This document shows, in pieces, positions 16,131 through 25,808 of a stretch of 53,675 nucleotides of DNA. Numbering within the stretch: position 1 is the stretch's first letter; each line of letters starts with the position of its first letter. The position numbers and the translations under genes were made by a program. The notes beneath the pieces were generated by a model. The model did no database searches, was not told the DNA's origin, and worked only from the letters and a program-made list of their open reading frames with translations. Origin of the DNA: Acidobacteriota bacterium (GTDB lineage Bacteria; Acidobacteriota; Vicinamibacteria; Vicinamibacterales; UBA8438); the NCBI GenBank assembly GCA_011523845.1, contig WTFV01000217.1:1-53675 (forward strand), read 5' to 3'.

Positions 16131-17414
16131 ATGAAGTCGGAGCTCAGGGACGTCGGTGCGTGCCGCAAGGATCTCGCCGTCGAAATCCCGGCCGCGACGG
16201 TCGATGCCGCGATAGACCGCATCTCGCGCCGCTATGGGCGATCGGCCAGGGTGCAGGGGTTCCGCCCCGGGAAGGTGCCCGCGCAGATCGTACGGGCCCG
16301 CTTCCGCGACCAGATACTGCGCGACGTCGCCCAGCACCTGATCCCGGGCGCGGTCGACGAGGCGGTCGCGGAGCACCAGGTCAAGCCGGTGGCCGCTCCC
16401 GAGATACGCGACGTGAAGGTCGACGAAGGCAAGCCCCTGACGTTCAGCGCGCGGTTCGAGACGATTCCGGACGTCGATCCGGGCGACTACACCGCCTTCA
16501 CCCTGCGTCAGTCGGCGGCGACGGTCGACGACGATGCCGTCGAGCAGGCCATCGAACGGCTGCGTCGGGGACGCGCGCAACTGACGCCCGTCACGGAACG
16601 CGCGGCGGAGCGGGGCGACGTGTTGACCGTCGACCTCGAGCGACGGCTGCCGGATCAGCCGGGCGCGCCGCCGGAGCATCTGCAGGGGGTGCGGGTCGAG
16701 ATCGGGAGCGATGCGAACCCGCCGGGATTCGACGACGAGCTGGTCGGTCTCGAGCCCGGCGCCACGCGCTCGTTCACGGTCACGCACGCCGAGAACGACG
16801 CGGTCCGCAGACTCGCCGGCCGGCAGGCCTCGTACGCCATCGAGGTGAAGAACCTCCAGCGACCGGTACTCCCTGACCTGGACGACGCGTTCGCCCGGTC
16901 GATCGGCGAGTTCGACGATCTGGCCGCGTTGCGCGCCCGGGTGGAGTCCGACCTGCGGGCGCAGGCCGACCTGGAGGCGCGCGACGAGGTGCGCCGGGAC
17001 CTGCTGCGGCAGCTCGCGAACCGGGTGACGGTCGAGGTCCCGGAGGCGCTCATCGCCCGCGAGCTGGACCGGCGGGTGGAGCAGGTCGTCCGGCGCCTCG
17101 TCGAGGAGCAGGTGGATCCGCAGCAGGCGCGCGTCGACTGGGACGCGTTCCGGGAGCAGCAGCGCGCGTCGGCGACCGACACCGTCCGGGGCACGCTGGT
17201 GCTGGACGCGATCGCCGACCGGGAAGCGGTCGAGGTCACCGGCGAGGACGTGGATCGGCAGGTCGAACGCCAGGCGGCGCTGAGCGGCCGCACGCCGCAG
17301 GCAGTGCGTGCGCTCTTCGAGAAGGACGGGGGGACCGTACGCCTGAAGGCGGGCTTGAGGCGCGAGAAGGCGATCGCGCTGCTGATGAAGCGCGCGACCA
17401 TCGTCACTGTCTGA
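16131..17414 (+). CDS. tig: Trigger factor, ribosome-associated chaperone
   Basis: A 427-residue trigger factor with peptidyl-prolyl isomerase activity that shields nascent chains at the ribosome exit tunnel. The N-terminal ribosome-binding signature reads GFRPGKVP (GFRxGKxP in the family). A central FKBP-like domain (about 155-240) and a long helical C-terminal domain follow. ATGs at 16086, 16119 and 16131 are in frame; 16131 (MKSELRDV) best matches the usual MKVEL-type start. It heads the conserved tig-clpP-clpX-lon block. Confidence 0.93.
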   Translation: MKSELRDVGACRKDLAVEIPAATVDAAIDRISRRYGRSARVQGFRPGKVPAQIVRARFRDQILRDVAQHLIPGAVDEAVAEHQVKPVAAPEIRDVKVDEGKPLTFSARFETIPDVDPGDYTAFTLRQSAATVDDDAVEQAIERLRRGRAQLTPVTERAAERGDVLTVDLERRLPDQPGAPPEHLQGVRVEIGSDANPPGFDDELVGLEPGATRSFTVTHAENDAVRRLAGRQASYAIEVKNLQRPVLPDLDDAFARSIGEFDDLAALRARVESDLRAQADLEARDEVRRDLLRQLANRVTVEVPEALIARELDRRVEQVVRRLVEEQVDPQQARVDWDAFREQQRASATDTVRGTLVLDAIADREAVEVTGEDVDRQVERQAALSGRTPQAVRALFEKDGGTVRLKAGLRREKAIALLMKRATIVTV

Positions 17415-17523
17415 AACACCCGGACGCAACGGCGCCGCGCCGCGAGCCAAGACCGGGTACCATGTAGTCGACAGCACCGCCGTGCCCGGGGGCAGCGGCG
17501 GTCGAATCCAAGCGGCTCCACCC

Positions 17524-18126
17524 ATGCCTGAATCCAGATCGCAGCTCATCCCGATGGTGGTCGAGCAGACCAACCGCGGCGAGCGCGCCTACGACATCTA
17601 CTCCCGCCTGCTGAAGGACAGCATCGTCTTCATCGGATCCTCGATCGACGACGCGCTCGCGAACCTCGTCATCGCGCAGATGCTGTTCCTGGAGGCGGAG
17701 GATCCCGACCGCGACATCCTGCTCTACATCAACAGCCCGGGCGGCGTGATCTCGGCCGGGCTCGCGATCTACGACACGATGCAGTTCATCAAGCCGGACG
17801 TGCAGACCTACTGCATCGGCCAGGCGGCGTCGATGGCCGCCGTGCTGCTCGCGTCCGGCGCGGGCGGCAAGCGGTTCTCGCTCCCCAACTCGCGCATCAT
17901 CATCCACCAGCCGCTGATGACCGGGCTGGGCGGGCAGGCGACCGACATCGACATCCACGCCAAGGAGATCCTGCGCACCCGCGCGCGGCTGAACGAGATC
18001 CTCGCCGAGCACACGAAACAGTCGCTCGAGCGGATCTCCGAGGACACCGAGCGCGACTACATCATGAGCGCGGAGCAGAGCCGCGAATACGGTATCATTG
18101 ACGACGTGATCCGCGAGCGTGGGTAG
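17524..18126 (+). CDS. clpP: ATP-dependent Clp protease proteolytic subunit
   Basis: A 200-residue serine protease that forms the two-ring 14-mer chamber. The catalytic Ser is in GQAASMAA and the His in IIIHQPL; the Asp follows in the family position of TDIDIHAKE. The ATG at 17524 (MPESRSQLIPMVVEQ) gives the usual length and propeptide; an upstream GTG at 17482 would add 14 unlikely residues. It is followed 12 bases later by clpX. Confidence 0.97.
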   Translation: MPESRSQLIPMVVEQTNRGERAYDIYSRLLKDSIVFIGSSIDDALANLVIAQMLFLEAEDPDRDILLYINSPGGVISAGLAIYDTMQFIKPDVQTYCIGQAASMAAVLLASGAGGKRFSLPNSRIIIHQPLMTGLGGQATDIDIHAKEILRTRARLNEILAEHTKQSLERISEDTERDYIMSAEQSREYGIIDDVIRERG

Positions 18127-18138
18127 CTGCGTCAGGGC

Positions 18139-19389
<1,251 letters not shown>

Positions 19390-19410
19390 CCGGGCCAGGA
19401 CCCTGAGCGC

Positions 19411-21795
19411 ATGGAATCCTACGAGACTCTGCCAATCGTCCCGTTGCGGGATGTCGTCGTCTTCCCGCACATGATGATGCCGTTCGTCGTCGGGCGGCCG
19501 TCGTCCACCCGTGCGCTCGAGCACGCGCTCTCGCGCGACAAGCGCATCTTCCTGGCGGCCCAGAAGGACGCGGCCAACGACGACCCGAACCCCAACGACA
19601 TCTACACGATGGGTTGCGTGGCGAACATCGTCCAGAGCCTGCGGCTGCCCGACGGGAACGTCAAGGTCCTCGTCGAGGGCGTCGACCGCGCGCGCACAGT
19701 GGAGTGGAAGGAAGACAAGGGGTTCTATCGGGTCGTCGCGAAGGTGCTCGGCCGCCAGAACGAGCCGGGCGAGGACGTCGAAGGCGCGATGAACAAGGTG
19801 GTGTCGCAGTTCGAGCAGTACGTGAAGCTGTCGAACAACCTGCAGCACGACGCCATGATCGCCGCCGTGCGGGTCGACGACCCGAGCAAGCTCGCCGACA
19901 CGATCGCCGCCCATCTGGCCATCGGCGTGGGCGAGAAGCAGAACCTGCTCGAGATCATCTCGCCGCTCGAGCGGCTGACCCGCATCGCCAGCATTCTCGA
20001 GACCGAGGTCGACAAGCTCCAGGTGGACCGCCGCATCCAGTCCCGCGTCAAGAAGCAGATGGAGAAGGCGCAGAAGGAGTACTACCTCAACGAGAAGATG
20101 AAGGCGATCCAGAAGGAGCTGGGCCGCAAGGAGGAGCGCGGCAACGAGGCGGACGAGCTGCGCAAGAAGATTCACAAGGCCCGGATGCCCGGCGAGGTCG
20201 AGGAGAAGGCGCTGCAGGAGCTCAAGCGTCTCGAGGCGATGCCGCCGATGTCGGCCGAGGCGACGGTCTCGCGCAACTACCTGGACTGGCTGATCGCCGT
20301 TCCCTGGTTCAAGCGGACCCGCGAGAGTCGCGACCTCACCCGGGCCGAGGAGATCCTGAACGAGGACCACTACGGGCTCGACAAGATCAAGGACCGCATC
20401 CTGGAGTTCCTCGCGGTCCGCTCGCTCGTCCGGAAGCCGAAGGGAACCATTCTGACGCTGACCGGACCGCCCGGCGTCGGCAAGACGTCGCTGGCCAAGT
20501 CGATCGCCCGCGCCACGCGGCGCAAGTTCGTGCGGCTGTCGCTGGGCGGCGTGCGCGACGAGGCCGAGGTGCGCGGGCACCGGCGGACCTACATCGGCGC
20601 CTTCCCGGGGCAGATCATCCAGATGATGAAGAAGGCCGGGACGGTCAACCCGGTGTTCCTGCTCGACGAGGTCGACAAGATGTCGATGGATTTCCGCGGG
20701 GATCCGTCGGCCGCGCTGCTCGAGGTGCTCGACCCGGAGCAGAACAACACGTTCCTGGACCACTACCTCGACGTGGAGTACGACCTCTCGCACGTGATGT
20801 TCGTCTGCACGGCGAACGTGCTGCACACCGTGCCCCAGGCGCTGCGGGACCGCATGGAGGTGCTGCAGCTTTCGGGCTACACCGAGCTCGAAAAGATCGA
20901 GATCGGCAAGCGGTTCCTGATGCCGAAGACGCTGACCGCGACCGGCCTCAGCGACCGAAACGCCACGTTCGCCGACGACGCGTACGAGACCATCATCCGC
21001 CGCTACACGCGCGAGGCGGGCGTGCGGAACCTGGAACGCGAGATCGCGTCGGTGTGCCGCAAGATCGCGCGCAAGGTGGTCGACGAAGGCAAGAGCTATC
21101 GCACCGAGGTCACCGGCGAGCGGATCACGGAGTACCTGGGCGTGCCGAAGTACCGGCCGATGAACGCCGAGGAGAAGAACGAGGTCGGCATCGCCACGGG
21201 GCTCGCGTGGACCGAGGCGGGGGGCGAGCTGCTGCTGACCGAATCGACGCTGATGCCGGGCAAGGGGCAGTTGACGTTGACCGGGAAGCTGGGCGACGTG
21301 ATGCAGGAATCGGCGCAGGCGGCCATGAGCTACGTCCGCGCGAAGGCCGAGGAGTTCGGGATTCCGAAGGAGTTCAACAAGAAGACCGACATGCACGTGC
21401 ACGTGCCCGAGGGCGCCATTCCGAAGGACGGTCCGTCGGCCGGCATCACGATCACCACGGCGCTCGTCTCGACCCTCACGCGCATCCCCACCCGGCGCGA
21501 GGTGGCGATGACCGGCGAGATCACGCTGCGCGGGAAGGTGCTGCCGGTCGGGGGCGTCAAGGAGAAGGTCCTGGCCGCCCACCGGGCGAACCTGAAGACC
21601 ATCGTCCTCCCGAAGGACAACGAGAAGGACCTGGCGGACATCCCGAAGGCCGTCCTCGACTCGCTCGATCTCTACATGGTCGACACCATGGACGAGGTGC
21701 TCGAGATAGCCCTCAGCGAGCAGATCGCATCCAGGCTGCCGGCGCCCGACGCGCCGGCGGTCGAGACCGCTTCGGACGACCAGATCACCCACTAG
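19411..21795 (+). CDS. lon: ATP-dependent protease La
   Basis: A 794-residue single-chain AAA+ protease: N-terminal LON substrate domain (PIVPLRDVVVFPHM), coiled linker, ATPase with Walker A GPPGVGKT and Walker B PVFLLDEVDKM, then the protease domain. The latter carries the catalytic Ser in PKDGPSAGI and the Lys in GGVKEKVLAA. It lies 21 bases after clpX. The stop TAG at 21793-21795 coincides with the left boundary of a tandem repeat element, so the last few residues may have been set by that insertion. Confidence 0.97.
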   Translation: MESYETLPIVPLRDVVVFPHMMMPFVVGRPSSTRALEHALSRDKRIFLAAQKDAANDDPNPNDIYTMGCVANIVQSLRLPDGNVKVLVEGVDRARTVEWKEDKGFYRVVAKVLGRQNEPGEDVEGAMNKVVSQFEQYVKLSNNLQHDAMIAAVRVDDPSKLADTIAAHLAIGVGEKQNLLEIISPLERLTRIASILETEVDKLQVDRRIQSRVKKQMEKAQKEYYLNEKMKAIQKELGRKEERGNEADELRKKIHKARMPGEVEEKALQELKRLEAMPPMSAEATVSRNYLDWLIAVPWFKRTRESRDLTRAEEILNEDHYGLDKIKDRILEFLAVRSLVRKPKGTILTLTGPPGVGKTSLAKSIARATRRKFVRLSLGGVRDEAEVRGHRRTYIGAFPGQIIQMMKKAGTVNPVFLLDEVDKMSMDFRGDPSAALLEVLDPEQNNTFLDHYLDVEYDLSHVMFVCTANVLHTVPQALRDRMEVLQLSGYTELEKIEIGKRFLMPKTLTATGLSDRNATFADDAYETIIRRYTREAGVRNLEREIASVCRKIARKVVDEGKSYRTEVTGERITEYLGVPKYRPMNAEEKNEVGIATGLAWTEAGGELLLTESTLMPGKGQLTLTGKLGDVMQESAQAAMSYVRAKAEEFGIPKEFNKKTDMHVHVPEGAIPKDGPSAGITITTALVSTLTRIPTRREVAMTGEITLRGKVLPVGGVKEKVLAAHRANLKTIVLPKDNEKDLADIPKAVLDSLDLYMVDTMDEVLEIALSEQIASRLPAPDAPAVETASDDQITH

Positions 21796-22008
21796 TGCTG
21801 CGCCACGCCTGAATCTTCGGGTGCGCGGTGCTGGGATTCGTCAAGGATTACGCGCTGTAGACCCATGTCCGTGTCCGAAGATTAGGGGGTGACGGACCAC
21901 TGGTGCTGCGCCACGACCAAGTGTTCGGATGCGCGGTGCTGTGATGGCCAACGATTGCGCGTTGCAAACCCATGTCCGTGTCCGAAGATTAGGCGTGACG
22001 GACCACTA
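21793..22008. mobile_element. Tandem pair of TA-flanked MITE-like elements
   Basis: Two related units of 106 bases (21795-21900) and 104 bases (21903-22006) lie head to tail. Both begin GTGCTGCGCCAC and end GTGACGGACCAC; the ends are inverted repeats of each other at 9 of 12 positions. TA flanks the pair on both sides (21793-21794, 22007-22008), with TG between the copies. Within copy 1, AATCTTCGG (21812-21820) pairs perfectly with CCGAAGATT (21875-21883). Nested inverted repeats, small size and TA flanks fit a non-autonomous element of the Tc1/mariner-IS630 type; no transposase is visible. Confidence 0.65.
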
Positions 22009-22076
22009 GCCCTCCACCAGCCCCGGCCCGCGCGGCGCGGGCGCGTGCCACTTCCGACCGGGCGCGCGGATTCCCG

Positions 22077-22757
22077 GTGAAGATCCTCGACGCGGACTTC
22101 GTCACCAGCGTCCCCGCGGGCGGCCGACTGCCACCGGATGCCGGCCCGGTCATCGCGATGGTGGGCCGGTCGAACGTCGGCAAGTCGAGTCTGATCAACG
22201 CGCTGATCCGGCGCGGCCTGGCACGGGCCGGCGCGAAGCCCGGCACCACGCGCCTCGTCAACCTCTACGCCGTGCGCGCCGTTCCGGCGGCGGGACGACG
22301 GGCCATGCGACTGACGCTCGCCGACCTGCCGGGATACGGCTTCGCCCGGGGGGGGACGCAGGCGCGGCGCGAGTTCGAGGTCATCGTGCAGGACTTCTTC
22401 GAGCAGGCGACCGGCCGCACCGCGGCTTCGCGCAGGCGCTCGGATCCACGGCTGGCGGGGGTCGTTCTGCTGCTGGACGGCCGGCACGCCGGACTCGACA
22501 GCGACGTTGCCGCCCACGCCTGGCTCGCCGAGCACGGCTATCCGAGCGTCGTCGTGACGACGAAGAACGACCGTCTGTCGCGGAGCGGGCAGGCCCGGGC
22601 GCTGCGCGCGCACGAAGCCGCGCTGGGCCGGCCGGTGCTCGCGGTATCCAGCAGGACGGGGGCGGGAGTTCCCGCGGTCCGCACGGCAGTCGGCTCGTTG
22701 CTGGACGCGGCCACGGCGCAGGTCCCGGCCGCCGGCCTGCCCGGGACCGAATCGTGA
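22077..22757 (+). CDS. engB: Ribosome biogenesis GTPase EngB/YsxC
   Basis: A 226-residue TRAFAC GTPase needed for large-subunit assembly. G1 is GRSNVGKSSLIN, G3 is DLPGYGFA, and G4 reads TTKNDRL (TKxD in the family). The insert around residues 115-122 (GRTAASRRR) and the 20-residue C-terminal tail are somewhat long. The start is a GTG at 22077. It follows lon, as in many bacteria, but is separated from it by the repeat element. Confidence 0.93.
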   Translation: MKILDADFVTSVPAGGRLPPDAGPVIAMVGRSNVGKSSLINALIRRGLARAGAKPGTTRLVNLYAVRAVPAAGRRAMRLTLADLPGYGFARGGTQARREFEVIVQDFFEQATGRTAASRRRSDPRLAGVVLLLDGRHAGLDSDVAAHAWLAEHGYPSVVVTTKNDRLSRSGQARALRAHEAALGRPVLAVSSRTGAGVPAVRTAVGSLLDAATAQVPAAGLPGTES

Positions 22758-22782
22758 CGGGTTGTTGCGGCCGGCGCGCCGG

Positions 22783-22800
22783 GCGGCGGCGGTCCGCCGC
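22783..22800 (+). terminator. Possible hairpin terminator after engB
   Basis: GCGGCGG (22783-22789) pairs with CCGCCGC (22794-22800) across the loop CGGT, 26 bases after the engB stop. No T-tract follows, so it is a weaker candidate. Confidence 0.35.
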
Positions 22801-22862
22801 AATCAGCGACGAGTCCGGCCGCTGCGACTCGCTGCGATCGTGGGCCGGCTCGGACTCGGAAT

Positions 22863-22871
22863 TGTTATAAT
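22863..22871 (+). promoter_or_regulatory. Extended -10 promoter of rpmE
   Basis: TGTTATAAT combines a TGn extension with a perfect TATAAT at 22866-22871, 33 bases before the GTG of rpmE. A -35 is not evident, which fits an extended -10 promoter. Confidence 0.6.
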
Positions 22872-22903
22872 CTGCTGTTGCGTAGCCGGAGAGGGAGCAG
22901 AAC

Positions 22904-23143
22904 GTGAGGGCAGACATTCACCCGCAATACCACGAGGTCGACGTCCGGTGCGCCTGTGGCGCCACCTGGAAGGCCCGCTCGACCAAGAAGGAACTGCACC
23001 TGGAGATCTGCTCGAGCTGCCACCCGTTCTTCACCGGGCGCCAGAAACTGGTCGACACCGAGGGCCGCGTCGAGCGCTTCATGAAGAAGTACGGCAAGGT
23101 CACGGTGGAGGGCCGCCGCCAGCAGCAACGGGCTCGCCGCTAG
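22904..23143 (+). CDS. rpmE: 50S ribosomal protein L31
   Basis: A 79-residue L31 with four Cys (CAC at 16-18 and CSSC at 37-40), the zinc-binding C+ form, and the family signature HPFFTGRQKLVDTEGRVERF. The start is a GTG behind an AGGGAG ribosome-binding site. It has its own promoter upstream and a hairpin downstream, so it is probably transcribed alone. Confidence 0.96.
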   Translation: MRADIHPQYHEVDVRCACGATWKARSTKKELHLEICSSCHPFFTGRQKLVDTEGRVERFMKKYGKVTVEGRRQQQRARR

Positions 23144-23149
23144 CGCCCC

Positions 23150-23179
23150 CCGAAACGCCTCGCCGGCGCGGCGTTTCGG
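23150..23179 (+). terminator. Hairpin terminator of rpmE
   Basis: CCGAAACGCC (23150-23159) pairs perfectly with GGCGTTTCGG (23170-23179) across a 10-base loop that can itself pair (GCCGGC), starting 7 bases after the stop. Confidence 0.7.
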
Positions 23180-23181
23180 CC

Positions 23182-23250
23182 CGGCCCCTCCGCTCCATGA
23201 CCTTGCGTCGCGGAACCCCGCATCGCGGCGTTCTGCGGCACAGGCTCCCA
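23182..23250 (+). repeat. Dispersed intergenic repeat, partial copy
   Basis: This segment aligns with the right two thirds of the element found at 28978-29195 and 48572-48680. It reads CGGCCCC, then a CGCGGAACCCCGCATCG-like core, then TTCTGCGGCACAGGCTCC. It lies in the convergent gap between rpmE and the SDR gene. Confidence 0.5.
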
Positions 23251-23338
23251 GCCCGGCAATCGTCGCCTGCGGATCCGGTTGCCGCCCAACCAACCCTTGC
23301 TGGACGTCTGCCCGTCGTGCGGCGCAGGCTGCTGGCAA

Positions 23339-24118
23339 TCAGATCAGCGACCGTGACTGGCAGCCGTCGACGGTAACCGACGCGCCGCTCACCCAGCTCG
23401 CCCGCGGCGAGGCGAGAAACGCGACGACGGCCCCGACCTCCTCCGCCCGCCCGAAGCGCCCGAACGGGAGCTGCTCGCGAACGAACGCGGCCATCCCCTC
23501 GGGATCCTCCTGCTGGCGGCGATGCCAGGATCCGCCGGGAAAGGAGATCGAGCCGGGCGCCACGCTGTTCACGCGGATGTTGTCCGGCGCCAATTCCCGT
23601 GCCATCGACTTGGCGAGGCTGATCTCGGCCGCCTTCACCGCGTTGTAGGTCATCCGCCCGCCGGACTCGCGGCCCCAGATCGACGCGATCATGATGATGG
23701 CGCCGCCCCCGCGCTGGCGCATGTGCGGCACCGCGAGCCGCGAGGCCCTAATGGCCGGATAGAGCGTCTCGTCGAAGGCCGCCTCCCATTCCGTGTCACC
23801 CGTCTCGACGATGCCCCCGCCGCCGGCGCGGCCGACGTTGTTCACCAGAACGTCCAGGCCGCCGAACGTCCCGACGGTTCGGTCGACGACGGCCGCGACG
23901 CCTTCCGCCGCCGACAGATCGGCCTGCACGGCCAGCACGCGGTCCGCGGCGCCCGCCGCCTGCCGCAAGGTCTCCGCCGCCGCCGCGAGGCGCTCGCTGC
24001 CGCGGGCGCAGAGGGCGACCTTGCAGCCCTCGTCGAGCAGGGCGCGGGCCGAGGCGAATCCCAGGCCGCGGCTCGAGCCGGTCACCAGGGCGATCCTGTC
24101 GGTCAGTTGCAGATCCAT
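23339..24118 (-). CDS. SDR family NAD(P)-dependent oxidoreductase
   Basis: A 259-residue classical short-chain dehydrogenase, close to FabG in form. The cofactor motif is TGSSRGLG (14-21), followed by NNVG at about 92-95. The catalytic Ser is in MIASIWG and the YNAVK motif supplies Tyr and Lys. VNSVAPGSI and a C-terminal VSGASVTVDG complete the pattern. The substrate cannot be told from sequence. The gene ends beside the repeat-containing gap and starts 7 bases downstream of the MqsA-like gene, possibly in one transcript with it. Confidence 0.9.
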   Translation of the reverse strand: MDLQLTDRIALVTGSSRGLGFASARALLDEGCKVALCARGSERLAAAAETLRQAAGAADRVLAVQADLSAAEGVAAVVDRTVGTFGGLDVLVNNVGRAGGGGIVETGDTEWEAAFDETLYPAIRASRLAVPHMRQRGGGAIIMIASIWGRESGGRMTYNAVKAAEISLAKSMARELAPDNIRVNSVAPGSISFPGGSWHRRQQEDPEGMAAFVREQLPFGRFGRAEEVGAVVAFLASPRASWVSGASVTVDGCQSRSLI

Positions 24119-24125
24119 GGGAGTC

Positions 24126-24605
24126 TCATCGCGAATGCCCGGCTCGATCCCGCGTCTGCATCGCCGCGTAGCTCAGCGAACCTGATGCCGCAGCCGCGCT
24201 TGACAGACGAACGTGCAGCTCACTCCTCGCTTCATCCAGAAACCGAGGATCCGCCCGCAACCGAACCAGACGGTCCAATGCCTGCGTCTGGATCTCCCCT
24301 CTCCTCCAACGCTTGATCGTGGCGATGCCCACGAACACATACCTGGCGAACTCCGGCCACGTCATCGACAAGCTGCGGCGCAAGCGGTCGATCTCGTCCA
24401 TCGTCAGCAGGCCGACCTTGTGTCGATATGCGTCCGACACAGCCCTGTGGTACGCGCGGACATTCCTGCCCAGGATGACGACTCGACCACAGTTCATGCA
24501 CTGAGGCGCATTCAGCGTCACCGAGACGCGCTCGCCCTTCAGTTCAGCATCGACTGTCCGGACCGCCTCCGGTTCAACGAGATGCCCGCACTTGATGCAC
24601 TTCAT
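24126..24605 (-). CDS. MqsA/YgiT-type antitoxin (zinc finger plus HTH)
   Basis: A 159-residue protein with an N-terminal zinc finger (CIKC at 3-6 and CMNC at about 34-37) and a C-terminal Xre-like HTH (LTMDEIDRLRRSLSMTWPEFARYV..ATIKRWRRGE). This is the two-domain plan of MqsA antitoxins, in which the finger binds the toxin and the HTH binds the operator. The ATG at 24605 (MKCIKCG) matches the family start; 24623 is also possible. It follows the candidate toxin gene by a few bases, the toxin-first order of mqsRA. Confidence 0.75.
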   Translation of the reverse strand: MKCIKCGHLVEPEAVRTVDAELKGERVSVTLNAPQCMNCGRVVILGRNVRAYHRAVSDAYRHKVGLLTMDEIDRLRRSLSMTWPEFARYVFVGIATIKRWRRGEIQTQALDRLVRLRADPRFLDEARSELHVRLSSAAAASGSLSYAAMQTRDRAGHSR

Positions 24606-24628
24606 CCAAAACACCCGATTCATGAAGG

Positions 24629-24997
24629 CTACACTTTGGTGGACTCGTGAAAGCTCACGATGATCAGCCGACCGTCGAAGAGCGAGAATTTGAGGTACAT
24701 CGGGCGCCGGATGTGCGCAGAGAACCATGCGGCCTCGTACAGGTCGTGGCCCGCGCAGAGACCGCCGTAACCGAGATCGTCGCGCGCGTGAAGATCATCC
24801 ACGGCAATCTCCGCGAGGCTCTTCCGCAGAGCAACGGTGATGGCAGGTTCGCCGCGAACGCCGAGCGCTTCGCAGTCTTCGCGAAGCCGGTCGTAGCTCT
24901 CCGGCTCCCAATCATCGCCCCGACGAATGCACCGACGAGCCTCCTCGAGTACCGGACCCAGATCACCTTGTCCGCCGAGCTTGGAGTCGTCCGCCAT
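24629..24997 (-). CDS. Candidate toxin of an MqsRA-like pair
   Basis: A 122-residue protein ending in a beta-rich stretch (MYLKFSLFDGRLIIVSFHES) that resembles the last strands of small RelE/MqsR-fold toxins. The N-terminal half is acidic and helical. No exact family is recognised; the call leans on its position directly upstream of an MqsA-like antitoxin. The ATG at 24997 is chosen because the longer open frame (to 25327) runs through a perfect palindrome and -35-like element that look like the operon promoter. Confidence 0.5.
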   Translation of the reverse strand: MADDSKLGGQGDLGPVLEEARRCIRRGDDWEPESYDRLREDCEALGVRGEPAITVALRKSLAEIAVDDLHARDDLGYGGLCAGHDLYEAAWFSAHIRRPMYLKFSLFDGRLIIVSFHESTKV

Positions 24998-25060
24998 GGA
25001 CAGCACGAAAGCGTGGTCAACACCTGGATCCTCAGGAGCACCCGCGGCCCGTTGAAGTAC

Positions 25061-25076
25061 GGTATCAATTGATACC
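25061..25076. promoter_or_regulatory. Palindromic operator of the MqsRA-like operon
   Basis: GGTATCAATTGATACC is a perfect 16-base palindrome 64 bases upstream of the toxin ATG. A TTGACA on the minus strand (25082-25087) would place the palindrome between -35 and -10; the -10 itself is weak (TACCGT). MqsA-type antitoxins repress their own operon by binding palindromes in this position. The rest of the gap 24998-25310 shows no further gene. Confidence 0.6.
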
Positions 25077-25310
25077 TCTGGTGTCAACGGTGCGTGGCTC
25101 GTTGCGACCGTTTCTGCGGACGGTGCGAGTTGGGGGAGCCGATCCGGGCAGGCGCAGTACGCGAGGTCCGTCGCTGGAAACAGCCTCAGGCGGAACCCGC
25201 TACGGGCGGCCGCCGGTGAGATCTGGCCATCAGGGAAGCATCCGGACGACGGCGCCGCCCGGTGGCGCCTGCGCGCCCCACCGTGCGACGCGGCATGATA
25301 CAACAGAGGA

Positions 25311-25724
25311 ATGCTCAGAGCCGCCACGCTCGGGATGCTGCTCTACGGCCTGCATGACGTCGTCGTCGGTGCAGCCGACCTCATCGGCGCGGGAACGCTG
25401 GAGTGGTGGGCCAACGCCTGGCGCATGCTGGCGGGCGCCATGCTGCTGTTCGCTGCCGTGCTCGTGCGCGTGTCGATGCCCGGCGGGCTCGCCCTCGCCG
25501 TCGCCGCACTTCTCGGACTGCAGTCGATCAGCCTCCACAACGACGCGCACTTCTACGGGCGTCTCGACCTGATGGTGCTCCCGCAGACGCTTCGCGCGGT
25601 CTTCGCGGCCACGCTCGTCGCCCTGGCGTACTTCGGCTGGGGCGTGGTCGGCGGCGGCGGCGAGCCCGGCCGAAACCAGGAACGGCCCGAGACCGACTCC
25701 CTCCCCGATCAGGACGCGCCCTGA
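25311..25724 (+). CDS. Small integral membrane protein of unknown function
   Basis: A 137-residue protein with about four hydrophobic segments: ATLGMLLYGLHDVVVG, AWRMLAGAMLLFAAVLV, GLALAVAALLGL and TLRAVFAATLVALAYFGW. It ends in a hydrophilic tail (GEPGRNQERPETDSLPDQ). No family is recognised. Regular codon use and hydrophobic periodicity favour a real gene. It stands alone between divergent and convergent neighbours. Confidence 0.65.
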   Translation: MLRAATLGMLLYGLHDVVVGAADLIGAGTLEWWANAWRMLAGAMLLFAAVLVRVSMPGGLALAVAALLGLQSISLHNDAHFYGRLDLMVLPQTLRAVFAATLVALAYFGWGVVGGGGEPGRNQERPETDSLPDQDAP

Positions 25725-25808
25725 CGACATCTTCCTACGCGCGCAGTCCACACGTGACACAGGTGATGCATCGCCGCTCGAAATGCAGCGGGCTCCTGCC
25801 GCGGCCAG

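Noticed and set aside
24998..25327. N-terminal extension of the MqsRA-like toxin
   Set aside because: It would translate through a perfect palindrome and a -35-like box and has no domain-like sequence.
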